Origin: Tiliqua scincoides
Lineage: Eukaryota; Chordata; Lepidosauria; Squamata; Scincidae
Direction of reading: 5' to 3'
Length of the DNA: 64,000 nucleotides
NCBI RefSeq assembly: GCF_035046505.1
Contig: NC_089826.1
Span: 9,902,254 to 9,966,253 of the forward strand
Both the position numbers and the translations under genes were made by a program. Positions within the stretch are counted from its first letter, which is position 1. Every line of letters starts with the position of its first letter. Below are positions 23,510 through 35,989 of this stretch, in pieces. The notes beneath the pieces are model-generated. The model was not told the DNA's origin. It made no database searches and worked only from the letters and a program-made list of their open reading frames with translations.

Positions 23510-24671
23510 ATCTAAGCTAATCAAAAACTCTTTAATGTTAATAATAGTTAACCAAAGTATTAATGATAGTTAATGATAGTTGGAAACAAAGTATTCTGTG
23601 AATGGGTACATGCAGGAAGCAATTCTGGTGAACGCCAGCAGATAACTAAAACATAAGCCCCTGAGAACTGGGGCTTAGTAAACCTTTTCTACCCTGCACT
23701 ATGTACTACTGCTAGTTAGCCTGACTGCTTTTACTAACTACTTGCTATTCTCTTGTTCCTTTTTCCAGACAGCTGCAGGAGTTCTTTGCCAGCACGGCTT
23801 GCCTTTGTCCGTATCAAACTAAGTTTCCCTTGCCGTGGTTCTTCCCCCATTCTCCATCACCCACCCTTTTGAATTAGCACCCCCTGCAATAGACAGGAAA
23901 GTGTACCTGTTAGAATGCTCTGAAAACTGTATGTAACACTTATTGCTATGGCAGATTTGCTAGTGCAGAGCCCAGGGGCTGAACAGGTCTTAAGAACACC
24001 TTTATTATTATTTTTTTCCCCAGTTGAAATTCCTTTCACCTGCTCTTGGGGTGCACACCTGTTCTACACTGGAAACATGCTTGTTAAGGGTGCCACAAAA
24101 GAGCACAGGTTTTTACCAGAAAGTTGAAGTTTGTTGACTCTCTATCGGTATGGGGTGGGTGGGAAATAGGCATTATGTCCTGTGAACACAGCTGGGAGAG
24201 GGAGCAAAGAAGTATAAAGGGGTGGGGAGTGTGAAACCTTTCACTACTCTCAAAGCAGTCTGCATTTTTATACTCTTTTTTATAGATTTTTAAGACTGAA
24301 AACACTACACAGGTGGCAGAGAGTGTGAGGTTAAAGGCTGTTCAGCAAACTCTAGTTAGTTACTTATTTGGTTAACTGCAGCGCAACCTCAAGATGGGCT
24401 GTGAGATTTGGAAGGGTGCATGTGTATGTTACACTATGGGTCAGAAGGGGTCCTTCTGCAGACCCATACAGGGTAGGAGGCTGCTGGAGAGTGCCTTGGG
24501 ATAAGGAGGTATTTTTCCTCTTACCCTGTGTGACAACCCAGCCTGCCCTATGGGGCTACTTGGATTGGTGCCAGCTGTGTAGGGTTGCCTGGCCCAGGAG
24601 TGGGGATTGGGATACAGGCTGATTGGGATACAGGCTCCCCCAGAAATACCCCCTCCCTACCCTGGTAGGTA
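23510..24671. other. Intergenic stretch with no recognised feature
   Basis: No coding signature or nameable repeat was found. Confidence 0.5.
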
Positions 24672-24823
24672 GGTTGGCAACCTTCAGTCTCGAAAACTAT
24701 GGTATAAGCCTACAGCACCTGGTATTTCCAGGTGGTCTCCCATCCAAGTACTAACCAGGCCTGACCCTGCTTAGCTTCCAAGATCAGATGAGATCAGGCA
24801 TCTGCAGGGTAACAGTTACTGCC
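24672..24823 (-). mobile_element. 5S rRNA-derived SINE, copy A
   Basis: The minus strand reads as 5S rRNA through AGCAGGGTCAGGCCTGGTTA, GTACTTGGATGGGAGACCAC and the GCTGTAGGCTTATACCATAG junction. It ends with the tail shared with the RTE-like LINE (GACTGAAGGTTGCCAACC). It is too diverged and too long at the 3' side to be a 5S gene. Confidence 0.9.
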
Positions 24824-26197
24824 CTGGAACACTCTGCTACCACCTTCTCCCACTCCCTGAGCCACCTGGCACAATCCTACCAGTGCTGGCAAGCCAACCC
24901 AGATCCTTGCGTCAAACACGTACCTTGTGGCATGTGTGTGACACAAGGGAGGGAGCCAGAGCTGGGGGCCTGTACTGGCACAAGTCAACATTAGGATTGG
25001 ACTATGAGTCACAGAAGGAGGAGGAAAAACTGACAGGGATACTTTCTTCACATCCTGAGTTAATTATGTTTGCTCACCACTAAACCTGTCCTCTTAGAAT
25101 ATGCTGATAATCTGGTCCAAGGCCTCTGCCTTTTGAGCTTGGTTAATGTCATAGCTTTGTGGAATTTTAACATGCTAAATGAAACTGGATGAAGGCTTTG
25201 TGTATGCATGCCTGTGTGAAGTATTCATTACATATTGAAACCTTTGCGAGAAGCTGAGAAGAAAGTACTTCAAATGTGGGCAACTTAAACCCAAGCTGCA
25301 TGTTACGGGGTGATGCATGGGTGCTGCTGACATTAGTCTTTGCCCAAGATTCCTGTGAAGTTGAAAAAGCATGTGATAGAGTATCCCTGCCTACTCCAAG
25401 TCACTGCCAATGAACCAGCACCAAGGAGAAGATATACTAATACTGTATGATGCAGGGCTGGTCCAGCCTTGAAGCTGGCTGGTGTGGCATGTATCTGTGG
25501 CAGATAGTGTGGAGTGGGTGGGTAAGGGGGCAGTATAATAAGGGTGTCCTCCAGTGGTGGTTCTAGCCATTGTGCCATCTGGGGCAAGCCTTGAAATGCT
25601 GCTTCCCCGCCACTCATCAGGTGGTGGAAAACATAATTGCCACACAGTTACTATTCAGAACACTCCTAGTAGCTGCACAGTGTGTGAAATGGAAAGCTGG
25701 GCACTGCATATTGCCTTACCCCTTTTCTACCCAGTTCACAGGTGTACACATTTTATCCCTGTTGCATATATGCATATGCATATATATGTTGGGGAGAAAT
25801 GGCTTAATGTTCATGCAGAAGCATTAACAGGCATTGCGAGAGATGCTCAGAGATTTCACTACTGTCCTGAGAATGGGATGGAACAGAACCCTGAAGAATA
25901 GTACTGCTAGCTATTCACACTCGCTACGCTGGAATACAACATCCGCAGTGGGCCAAAAAGGGACAGTGATTTTCCCAGGGACTGAGTATAAGAACACAGA
26001 AATATTTAGAGCATATGAAATTATGGTGCTACAACTGCAAGGGAAGCTTTTAAAGTAAATGCTTAAAGTTGGACACTTTAAAGAAAAGGGGGAGAATGCA
26101 GCTCTCCAGGACAAAAATTATTTAGGTTCTCAATAATAAATGAGTGAATTATGTCATATGCGACAGGTGCTCTAGAAATACCCTATAACCCTCTGTG
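24824..26197. other. Intergenic stretch with no recognised gene
   Basis: A weak hAT-like end (CAGTGGTGGTTCTAGCC) begins near 25551. The rest is unrecognised. Confidence 0.4.
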
Positions 26198-26275
26198 CAG
26201 TGGCGTACCCAAGGGGGCCAAGGGGGGCAAATGCCCCAGGCATCAGACTTTGGGGAAGGGGCCATGACCCACTCC
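26198..26275. mobile_element. hAT-like terminus (CAGTGGCGTACCCAAG)
   Basis: A single end with the CAGTGGCGTA start typical of this window's hAT elements. The opposite end was not found. Confidence 0.45.
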
Positions 26276-26366
26276 CCCCGCCACTGTTCTTTTTGCACAG
26301 TCGGGAACTGAGGATCAGTATTCAGATGCCTTAAGAATTTCTAGTGGAAAAGGACAATCCTATTAT

Positions 26367-26452
26367 AGTTTTCTGCATTTATAAATACCGTTCAAGTTTG
26401 CAAAATGTGAGTTTTCTGCATTTATAAATACTGTTCAAGTTTGCAAAATGTG
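26367..26452. repeat. 43-bp tandem duplication
   Basis: Two adjacent units beginning AGTTTTCTGCATTTATAAAT differ at one base (26367-26409 and 26410-26452). Confidence 0.95.
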
Positions 26453-27139
26453 GTTAATTGTGTATCCTATATTGGTTGACCTGTTTCCCCTGGATTTGTT
26501 ATTTCTCTCTGCCCCACTTTTTCCTAGATGCTTGAAAGAGAAGTGTGAATGGATGCTATTCTGCCATAGGCTGTTTGGTTGCAACGCCAACATCTATTTT
26601 TTTTCTCTTGCACAGTGCTGACATCTAGTGGCTGAGGAAATCATGGTGACCCTATAAAGTAGATTTGGAAGTTTTTGCTCAGATGAAACTTGGAGGGATT
26701 TCAAATGGAAGTGTAAAGTGTTTCAGTAAGATGAAGCACAATTCCTTAGAGGTTCGTTCATCTGCTTTTGCACAGTTCTTTAGGTTTCTGCTACATTCTG
26801 AAAAATTCAAGCCAGATTTGGAGGTTCCTGTTGCGAAAATCATCCCAGAAATTTTGAAAAAAGCTTCATTTATAAGATTTAATCACTTGCATGAAACTCA
26901 TAGGAAGAATGGACTATAAGATGAGTGACAGCTACATTACAAGTCGTCCCTCATTATCTGCTGAGGTTCTGTTCCAAAATCCCTACTGGATAAAAAAATC
27001 AGTAGATAAAAAAACAGTGGAAAAATAGATTTAAAGACCCACTTCCTGGTTTCTTGCCCCTCCATTGCTCCTAATAAAGTCATGCTTCAGCATTTGCAGG
27101 GGTTTGATTCTGGGACTCCCTGCTGATACCATAAAATGT

Positions 27140-27566
27140 GTTAAATAAAAGCAGTTTAAAAAAAATTTAAAAGTGTGTTCCTTTACAATTTACAATAAGT
27201 TCCTTTACAAGTTCCTTTACAATAAGATGAACTTATATGAATGAATGAAGGTCTTGCAATAGCTCAAGGCCTATAAAAGGCCTTGCAGAAAGCAAGGCTG
27301 GCCTTTCCTTTGCTGCCGCTGCTGCATCACAGATGTGAAACAGCAAGCAGTGGAGGGAGCCCTCATTCCACAGCACATGCAAAGAGGTCAAACAGTTGCC
27401 TTCACGCTGAGAGCAGTTGTGTCCAGCCATTGTGGGCTGCAGTTGTGGGCTGCAACAAATCTCTGGAGGGCCAGGGGCTCATTGGAGACTAGGGGCTCCC
27501 TGAAGGCTGCATTGAGAGGCCTCGAGGGCCACATGTGGCCCCAGGGCCGGGGTTTGGGCACCCCTG
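27140..27566. mobile_element. hAT-like MITE, CAGGGGTGCCCAAAC family, one end missing
   Basis: The right end GGTTTGGGCACCCCTG and long internal identity with 3502-3968 and 37505-37959 (for example GGCCTTGCAGAAAGCAAGGC) place it in the family. The left terminus is degraded. Confidence 0.8.
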
Positions 27567-28268
27567 TTTTAAAAAAAGGGAAACAATCAAGGGGAGAAAG
27601 GGGAGCATCCACACAGCTTTCACACAATTAAATTAAAAAAAGAAAAACACTCACAAAATGGCTGGACATTGCTATGGGAAGAAGGAGAAGCTGGTGCCTC
27701 GGGCTTCAGAGGTGCAAAGGAGGAGAGGGATGATAATATAGCACTACTTAAGTCACACCATTCTTTCAAGTAGCCAGTCATGTCTATGATGGCAGTAGTT
27801 CTCCAAGGCAGCGGATCTTTCTCAGCCCTGCTAATGTGAGATCCTTTTAACTGGAAAGGGCAAGGACTGGAGCCTGCACTGCTTTCTTGCAAGCACGTGC
27901 TCTGCCACTGAGTGATGTCCCCTCTCCATGTTGGAGAACATTCTTCATGTTGGAGAAATGTAGGAGGGGACAGCTCAACCTCTAAATAATTGGACATAAG
28001 AACTGTTTAAAAAACCTAAGCAAGGCAATATAGCATGAGCCTGGTGGGTGATGCCCACCACCAATCATCTCACTGGCCACAGTCAAGAGGTGTTGTTGAT
28101 GGCAGTTCCACAGAGCAATCACAGTAGCTATACCCACTGAGGCTAGAATTGCATTTTTCCCAGTATAAAATGTTGCACCTGGAATGGTCAAAAAAGGCAA
28201 CCACAAGAGAGCTTATCCACGATGTCTGCTTCTCAGGATCTCCTAAATGGCCCACAACAGCCAACTTG
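27567..28268. other. Intergenic stretch with no recognised feature
   Basis: No coding signature or nameable repeat was found. Confidence 0.5.
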
Positions 28269-28282
28269 GGTATATGGCTAAG

Positions 28283-28787
28283 AATGAATGAATCTTTTAT
28301 TACGGTCACTGACCAGTACATAAAATATAAAACTGTGCACTTGAAAATGTCAGTACACAAAAGATAAAATATTACAATTAAAACACTGAGCTAAATAATC
28401 TTTGTATTCAAAAAGACCCAAACCCAGCACCCATTCTCAGTGGCAAACTTCCCATCGTAGGCAGCAACTCTACTGAATTTAGTCCACTTTCAATATCAAT
28501 GTCCTGATGCGCATCGCTGAAGCAAAGAATCTTGCAACATTAAAAGTAATACCGGGACTTGTGTCAGAAAGTTCATATATTGTTGTTGTGTATGTCCCAA
28601 AAAATGGATCAGCAGTGGTGTAATAAGGGTAGCACGAATGTCCCTATAAAAGGAACAGTGGAAGAGCACATGTTCGGTAGTTTCTATCTCTTCTGATCTA
28701 CAGGGACATAGACGTTGGCTCCAAGATATCTTTTTATATCGTCCCTCTGACACTACTGAAGGGAGTCCTCGGAGACGGGCCAGTGTA
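28283..28787 (-). mobile_element. LINE 3' fragment with a CCHC-like C-terminus
   Basis: It is flanked by a 14-bp duplication, GGTATATGGCTAAG, at 28269-28282 and 28788-28801. The minus strand encodes RLCPCRSEEIETTEHVLFHC, the Cys/His motif seen near the C-terminus of several LINE ORF2 proteins. The 3' end carries AATAAAAG and a GAATGAAT tail. It is 5'-truncated. It is not CR1; the clade is not determined. Confidence 0.8.
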
Positions 28788-28800
28788 GGTATATGGCTAA

Positions 28801-28973
28801 GGGCGCAATCCTAACCAACTTACCAGCACTGATTAAGCAGCCCCCCAAGGTAAGGTAACAAACATGCCCTTAGCTTGAGGAGGCCCCCTTGACTGCCTCC
28901 CCACTGCAGGATGCAATGCACACCACATTGGCCCAGCTATGTCAGTGCTGGAAAGTTGGTTAGGCTTACGCCC
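28801..28973. mobile_element. Harbinger-like MITE, GGGCGCAATCCTAACC family
   Basis: The inverted ends are GGGCGCAATCCTAACCAACT and its near-complement GTTGGTTAGGCTTACGCCC, flanked by TAA on both sides (28798-28800 and 28974-28976). A TWA duplication is typical of PIF/Harbinger. A related copy is at 59164-59342. Confidence 0.75.
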
Positions 28974-29661
28974 TAAGAAACCTAAAACCTTGGAATTCTA
29001 TGCTCCTGCTGCTGGGGGCTCTGACAGTTCCATGGAAAAGATCACTTTGCATTCATCATGTGGATTACACAACCTGCACAGACCTTGAATCCATCCCATT
29101 CAGCCATGTGGCTCAGGCAGGACCACCTCAGACTGTATTCATCCCTTCTGGAGCGAACTGGAAACACTAAAACAGAGTTTGCAACCTCTTGGAATGCTCT
29201 AAAGAGCGATCGGCCCCTCAGCCTCACTAGGCATCCACACTCACTAGGCACACGCCAGTATGACCTTACACCATTTGTAACAAACCTGAGCACATTCTGA
29301 TAGAAAACATACAAATGAACATTTCCATTTTGTGACTTGTGCAAGAAAATTTGGGATGCTGAATCCAGATGTTCTAATTTCAGCTTGTCAAAAATAAGGG
29401 TTTTGTTATTTTTTAAGAAGCAGAGAGGCAGAAAGAGGTGAATTGAATAGATCATGTTGCCAAAAAAGGGGAGTGGGATTAAACTCTCGAAGATTTATGA
29501 GCCTCATGGGCACTGCTTGGGAAAATATATAGATATCTGACATCAGTATTTTCCCCTAATTATCTCAGTGTTCTTGTGTTGAAAAGGGGAACAATTTTGT
29601 TTTCTCTGCTGGTTTATCCGTGAAAGGCAAAAGTAATACAATGTAAATGAAGTAGTGGATC

Positions 29662-29816
29662 CAGTGGTGTAACCAGAGGGGGTGCAAAGCAAAGTAGGCT
29701 TTCTTCTGTTTTGCTCCCACCGCTTGGAATGACTCTGAAGGGGAGGGGCCACTTGCACAACGCATTCAGGCGCCTGCAAAACTTAGTGTTTTGCACCCCC
29801 TCTAGCTATTCCACTG
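29662..29816. mobile_element. hAT-like MITE, CAGTGGYGTAGC family
   Basis: The ends are CAGTGGTGTAACCAGAGGGG and CCCCCTCTAGCTATTCCACTG's last bases. Flanks AGTGGATC and AGTGGATA match 7 of 8. Same family as 2771 and 34261. Confidence 0.9.
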
Positions 29817-31256
29817 AGTGGATATTCAGCTGTGGCCATTCTTTTCAGCATATACAGATATACCAAAGGCACTCCTGGATATCATGTACACCTATACAAG
29901 GGCTCATACACAATATGATTCAACATGATTTTAGGGTGGGGACAAGTGCACCTCAAAACCCTCAACTCTAGTAAGTTGCCAACTCTTCCATTCACCTTCA
30001 TGACCACCCCAACCAATTGACCAATGCCTCCAAAGTAAGGAGCATGTAAGCCACAGGGTCTTTCTCCATGATTCTTCTGACTCCAAGACCAGGAGATCCT
30101 TCCTCCTGTGTGTCTCATGTCTTCTGCCTTACATTTCATTGCTTTTTAAGTTGTAAATTCTACCTTTCCTTTCCCAGAAATAGGTGACAGTGAGGTGGTG
30201 TCACCTCCAACTGCTTCCAGGAGGCCATTTTGGGCTATACGGACCTATTGGCTGCCCACACAGTGCTCTGCTTGCTGCACCTCAGCATGAACAGTTCCAT
30301 GCCAGGGAGTCAGCCATGGAGAGAACTGGCAGTAGCAGCTGTGCAGGGCCTGATTTGGTCAAATTGGCCCCTAAGGCTGGTCCTGGCAGTGGGAAAGTAT
30401 AAACCATTAAACTGAAACACAGGGCAAACCACCTAAACTGAATGAAATGCTGGCAAAACAAAAATTTTCAATGATCTGTAGCATAGAGGCCATGCTGCAA
30501 GCCTCACCCCTCACCTTGGTTGCACACTAGAAGAGATGCACTCAAGTCCCCTGTTCAAGCACCCTACATTTTTCCAATCACTGTTGAAAAAGTGCTGCTC
30601 TAGATTGCTGGCTAGTGTCACCTAAGTGGTAGGATCCACCCTGATTCCTCTCTGCATTGTGGTGGACTGGAAAAGATGAAGGCTACAGATAATATTTATC
30701 TTGCATATACTCTGGTTAAGAGAAAATTGGCCACAGATGTCTCCCAGCTGTACAGGATACCTGAGTTTCATTTGAAGCTTGCTGTAAATCTGGTTGCTTA
30801 ATGTACCTGCTCCAGTGATTTTAATTTAGGGGATGTTAGGAACGTCCCTGCACATGACCCCTCATATATTATTATAAAAAGAGGGGGCTTGTTTGGGGCT
30901 TGAGGCCTCTCGAGGGAGGTGCTGTGAGATTTATGGAAGGGCAGTGTTACCATGAGGAGTTCAGGAAGTATGACAAAAAATCTTTCATTGACTAGCAAAG
31001 CTGTAAAGAAGAATTAAGTGAAAATGGGGGTTTCAAAAAAATCTCTTTAGGGTCATAATAAAAATGCTAGTTTAGATGTATTCTCTTTTTTCACATAATT
31101 CTAATATGCACATCTGATTCTCAAAACAGCCTACCTTTCAGGAATGCTTTCAGATCAGCTTGTCTGCTCAGGAACCCCTGAGCGATACAGAGGATTCTGG
31201 GGCATGTTTTGGGGGGTGCACTTGTTCCATGTGGGGCAATCACTTAGCCTATTGGG
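29817..31256. other. Intergenic stretch with no recognised feature
   Basis: Only short overlapping frames were seen, and no repeat I can name. Confidence 0.5.
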
Positions 31257-31573
31257 CAAGGTGACCCAATGTCATAACCGCAAAAGAGGACCGCAAAATG
31301 TAGGACATCCAAGGAAAATGTAGGACACGCCAAAATAAGTTTAAAACACTCATATATGAATTTCATGTGGTTAATTTTAACACAATATTATTATTAAATT
31401 TAAAACTATATTACACAGAATGTATTACATATAATTTATGAATTAAAAGAAGGTTGTGCACCCTCTGCAGGGGGCCTACTCACAGTGGAAAGGAGGATAT
31501 TTAAATTCTTTTCCAGGACACAAGGCTAAAAAAGAGGACATGTCCTGGAAAAAGAGGATATCTGGTCACCCTG
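31257..31573. mobile_element. hAT-like element, CAGGGTGACCAG family, copy 1
   Basis: The ends read CAAGGTGACCCAATG and CTGGTCACCCTG. Internal 'gaggacatgtcctggaaaaagaggat' is shared with 44903-45290. The flanking 8-mers agree at only 5 of 8 positions, so the boundaries are approximate. Confidence 0.6.
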
Positions 31574-32190
31574 TTACTGGTCTCATCATGGCTATACCTG
31601 AACTGAGTGTGTGCTCTAGAACACACACAGACAAAACTTCCTGGGACCACACTAGAGAGGGCAAGGCAGGAAGTGATGGGCAAACTGTCTTGAAGTGAAG
31701 CATTTCTGCTGTTTCTGACCTTCTCACTGAGTAATGCCCAAGGCATGTGCCAGGCTATTTTGTGCCCTAGGCAAGGCTATCTGCACCCCCTCCCCCATAA
31801 ATTGCCAACTTAAATTTTTATAAGACTTTATAATTAATTATATTCCATAGCACTGTTGTGGTATTTAAGTAAAAAAAAATATATGAATTGACAGTTGCAT
31901 TTTTAGATGGGTTAAAGAAATCCGAAGTAATCTGTATAAAACTGTGCCCCTCAAAAGGTTAGTACTGCGCCCATCTGAGGTCTGTGCCCTAGGTGGGTGC
32001 CTAGTTGGCCTAATGATAGCACCAGCTATCCCCTGAAAGCCCAGGCCAGCTTTTGCATAAATCACATAATATTTAATATGTTTTTATCTTGTGTTTTTAA
32101 TATGTTTTTATCTTGTTAAATCATGCTTTTAAAACTGTTTTATATGTTGTGAGCCATCTTGGGTCCCTTTTAGGGATACAAATAAAGTTG

Positions 32191-32226
<36 letters not shown>

Positions 32227-32839
32227 TAAAAAAACAGCAATTTAAATTAATTTGAAGGAAGCCAACAAAAGGAGTGCATGCAATCCAGGGCAAATTTACT
32301 CAAAATAAAACGCAGAACTGAACAAACACATGTTCATAATCTATCCAAAGGTAAAAATGGATGAGGCTATCCAGGTTTCTTGAAAGGGGTCAAGGAGTTC
32401 CATAGCTTAGGTGCCCCTAGAGAGAAGGCCCTGCCCTGCAGATCTACCAGCTGTGCGGAGATGTAGAACATCTACAGACGACATTAGGAGCCAGGCAGAG
32501 TCATGTGTCAGCTCACAGTCCTTTCGCTCCCTTGCACCCAAGCCAGTTAGGACTTTGCATTTTGATATTTAAAAACACATTATGCACATGCAGGCTCTTT
32601 CGTCTAATTTTTCCACCTGTTGTGGATATTGGACAGAAAGTGAAACTGGACAAAGAGCGTTTAGCAGAAATGAAACGGACACCATGGAGGCAAGAATCCA
32701 CTCTCCAGGTCTCATCTCTGCTATTTGCACCGCTATAGAGGAGGTCAAAGTTGCACATCTGCGCAAAGGATGCCTTGCTAGTACGCTGTGCACCAAACCA
32801 GCTCTGTTTCCCCTCGTCTCGTAAAAATCATTTTAGAAA
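31574..32839. other. Intergenic stretch with old LINE-tail remnants
   Basis: At 32140-32227 a segment resembling a squamate LINE 3' end (GTGAGCCATCTTGGGTCCC, then AATAAAG and (TTA)n at 32190-32227) is seen. At 32385-32530 'gttccatagcttaggtgcccc' resembles another LINE 3' UTR. No gene was found. Confidence 0.4.
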
Positions 32840-33480
32840 CAAGAGAGCCAATGACAAGTCTTTGGAGCGGCCTCAAGAAGCTGTCAGCCAAGGGATCCCG
32901 CCGCTTGCTACTATTTTCGAGTGATAAGCGAAACCCCCTCTCTTCTATGCCTATCCGAAACCCAGGATGGGCTCGTCGGTGGTGATTCATGCGTCGGAGG
33001 CGAGGGGCCTCTCTTGGCCAGCTTGGCTCACGCACGCAGCGCTTTGGCAGAAGAACTGTAGATGTTTCCAATTAGGTGAAAAACAAAACCTCCGAAGAGC
33101 ATGGCTTGAACCCAAATCAAACCTCTTCTGAATATCACATTTTCTGCATCAGGAAAGTGGTTGAGACAGCTGCGCCACACAGGTGGTATCGCAGGCAGTA
33201 AATTACCCTGCTTTTATAGATGCCTGGGGACGGGGAGTCTCGGAACAATTAATTTTACCACTGGAACTTTGACCCTGGAGCACTTTTTATCACCGCAGGA
33301 ATTTCTTATCGAGTTTTTGCACACAGGTGCACCGTGGATGCTCTAGGGAGACGCACGGCCCTTAAAAGGCAGGTACGGCTGAGAACGAGAGAGGGAACCA
33401 GAGACTCAAAGTGCAGGCCGGAGAGAAGAAAACAGCTCACCCAAGAGCACAACGTGCGTGGAGGAGGGGAACCACCTTAA
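32840..33480. promoter_or_regulatory. CpG-dense unique stretch, candidate regulatory element
   Basis: CpG dinucleotides are concentrated here, with about 13 in 32880-33060, against a CpG-poor background. No repeat family is recognised. No convincing coding frame, TATA box or splice pattern is visible. It could be a small CpG island, an enhancer, a lncRNA start or simply GC-rich sequence. Confidence 0.35.
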
Positions 33481-34260
33481 GTAAAATCATCCCCCTGCTA
33501 ATGAGTTTATTGCCTACCCTCTCACCCGGAATGTGTGTGAAAAAATCTCCCGGGCTCCACTAATGGCTCACCAAAACGCCACTGAGAGAGAGAGAGAATT
33601 ACAAGCACAGCTGTGAGCCGTCCACAACAGGCTTATCAAAGGGAAGCAACCTTGGCCCCCTTCCAGCATAAAGTCACACATCTGATGGGATCATTTTTTG
33701 TTTCTTGTGGACATTTGTTGCACTTCGAAATGTGCAGCCGACAGAGCTTTGCAAGCGTTAAGATCCCTTCCAGTTGACTCATTAAACTGAATTCACGGAA
33801 TGTACCAAACGAGGATGTACAAATGCTAACGATCCCTACTTGCCAAGAAGAGTTCTGGTTGATACCCGCCCCTGCTAAATCAATGTGCCTCTTTTGCCCT
33901 TGTGGGACATATTTGTTCTGGTTTTAGAGTGAGGTAGGAGAGTCACCACCGGTCTCGTTTCAATACCACCACCATCACTCCTTATTTGGCTGTTTTGATG
34001 TTAGATCTCTGCATGGAGGGTGGACACAACACATCTCCTTCAGGCATGCACGCACATGAACACTAAGACACATGTAGCATGCAACTTGCCATTTTACATA
34101 CCTTAGCTGGCAAGGTTCATTTTGAACCATTGTTGATAACGTAAGTATATGCATTATGCAGTAAGACTTTCTTTCTGATATGAGAGCTCAGCTGTCCTCA
34201 GGGCTAGACCAAGGTTAAATGCCAGAAGTATCTTCACTGGCCCCCTCCATCAGTTCAACT
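33481..34260. other. Apparently unique intergenic stretch
   Basis: No repeat and no gene were recognised. Confidence 0.45.
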
Positions 34261-34509
34261 CAGTGGCGTAGCTAGAGGGGGTGCAAAGCACTAAGTTTTC
34301 CAGGGAGCCTCACCACAAGATGCAAACGGCCCCTCCACACTGAAGCCATTCCGGGCAGCAGAAGCAAAACAAAGGCAAATACCTCCATTTTGCTCCTACC
34401 CCCCCCCCCCAATGATTTCCCAAAGGGGAAGGGGAGGGGCCCCTTCCATGTTTCAGTGAGGCTCCTTGTAAAACTTAGTGCTTTGCACCCCCCTCTAGCT
34501 ATGCCATTG
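34261..34509. mobile_element. hAT-like MITE, CAGTGGCGTAGCTAG family
   Basis: The ends are CAGTGGCGTAGCTAGAGGGG and CTAGCTATGCCATTG. GTTCAACT precedes and GTTCAAAC follows, consistent with an 8-bp duplication. It contains a C-run near 34400. Confidence 0.9.
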
Positions 34510-35989
34510 GTTCAAACTTGTTAGTATCTTATTTTTTAAATTGCTTTCATAGCCCCTTTCATGACTTTGAGGAACCATTTGCCAGAATGATTTGTCCCTG
34601 ACAGACAAAACATAATTTTGCTGCCCAACATAAGCAAATATATAAACATTTGTTTTTTTCCCCAACCTAATTAGTAGCAGGATTAATGAGAGCAGCACAA
34701 GATCAAATGGTCCAACCCAAAGGCCCTCTGAAAGAGGGATGCCTTGGCCTGACACTGAATGCCAACAGGGAAGGAGCAAGGCAAACTTCTTTAGGGAGAG
34801 AGTTCCACAGGCCAGTGCCAGTAGGCTTTCTCCCACATCGCCACCGGACTGATGCGTGCACACAGGGGTTACGTAGTGATCTGTGGTGAAAACATAGGGG
34901 TTTCACAAGTATGCAATAGTCTGCTCCATTAAACCTTCTCTAATGCCAATAACAGCTGCCACCTTTTTAGTTTTAACTGGTCTTGCTCCCGTGAAAAAAA
35001 AAGTCACGTTTTTGCCAGCGCAAATGAGAAAAGCTTCACCTTCTTGATTTCTCTGTGCCAGGCCATTATTAAAGGCACAGGAACAGGGGGCAGTAAAAAA
35101 AGTGGCAACCCTACAGAGACGTATCTAGTTAATAGAGAAATGAACCCAGAAGACAGGGTGATCCTGAAATTAATGAACAGGCCAGAAACTGCCTCTTCCT
35201 TTAGTGTAATGTGAGTGGAAAGGATTATTTGAGCACTGAAGTAAGAAAATCAGTGTCATGCCTCAGTCACAGAGCTGAAACATGGTTGATATTGGCCAAA
35301 ACCTGAACCCAGAGCTTCCAGGTCCGCATGCTGGTCCCCTTCTAGAGTACCACCTGAGGCTGTTGAGAGGAAGAACAACTGGATGGAAATGGCTCCCAAG
35401 ACATTAGTGTTGCCTAGGATAGAAAATACCCTGGCTTGCTCTTCTGCTTTTAACAGCAGTTCGTTGTGCAGAAATCGACAGATGAAGCTTTTCACAGCAC
35501 AAAGATAGATTTGATCACCAACTCATGTCTCCACACCAAGCTGCAGTTAGAGGAACCGGTTGAGAAGTTAGCAGCTCTAACCCAAAGCTAATGGGAACCA
35601 CTGTCTTTCTGAACATGAACCTGGCTAGAAGCTTCCAGGTCAGGCTTGCGTTTTCACCTGAGCAACGCAAGCTGTCCTTCTGGGGGAAATAGCAGACATG
35701 AGGGAATCCAATCCAGATTAGGACCATGGCGGGGGTGGTGGTGGTCAAAGTATACATCTGATTGGGCCCTACAGCTGCCTATTCAGCTGCCACAGGTAAT
35801 AGTAATGTGTGTAGTTTGGCCCCAATTCTTCTCTTCCTCCTTTGCCAGCTTCCCTACAGCCTCTTTTGTTTGGGTTTCTCCACTTAATACTGACCAGCAG
35901 TCATCTCTACCTGCTGCACAGGAAGCACCTTGAAAGTGCAATATGTGAAGTAGCTCTTAGTCAAATAAATCGAGGTGTAACCCCCAGCC
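34510..35989. other. Intergenic stretch with a possible LINE 3' UTR remnant
   Basis: The stretch 34690-34840 ('agagagttccacaggccagtgcc') resembles the 3' region of an old L2/CR1-like LINE. The rest is unrecognised. Confidence 0.35.

Noticed and set aside
26665-26919. 84-codon plus-strand frame with a soluble-protein-like composition
   Set aside because: No recognised motif and no splice-consistent neighbours. It is likely chance, though a decayed processed pseudogene cannot be excluded.
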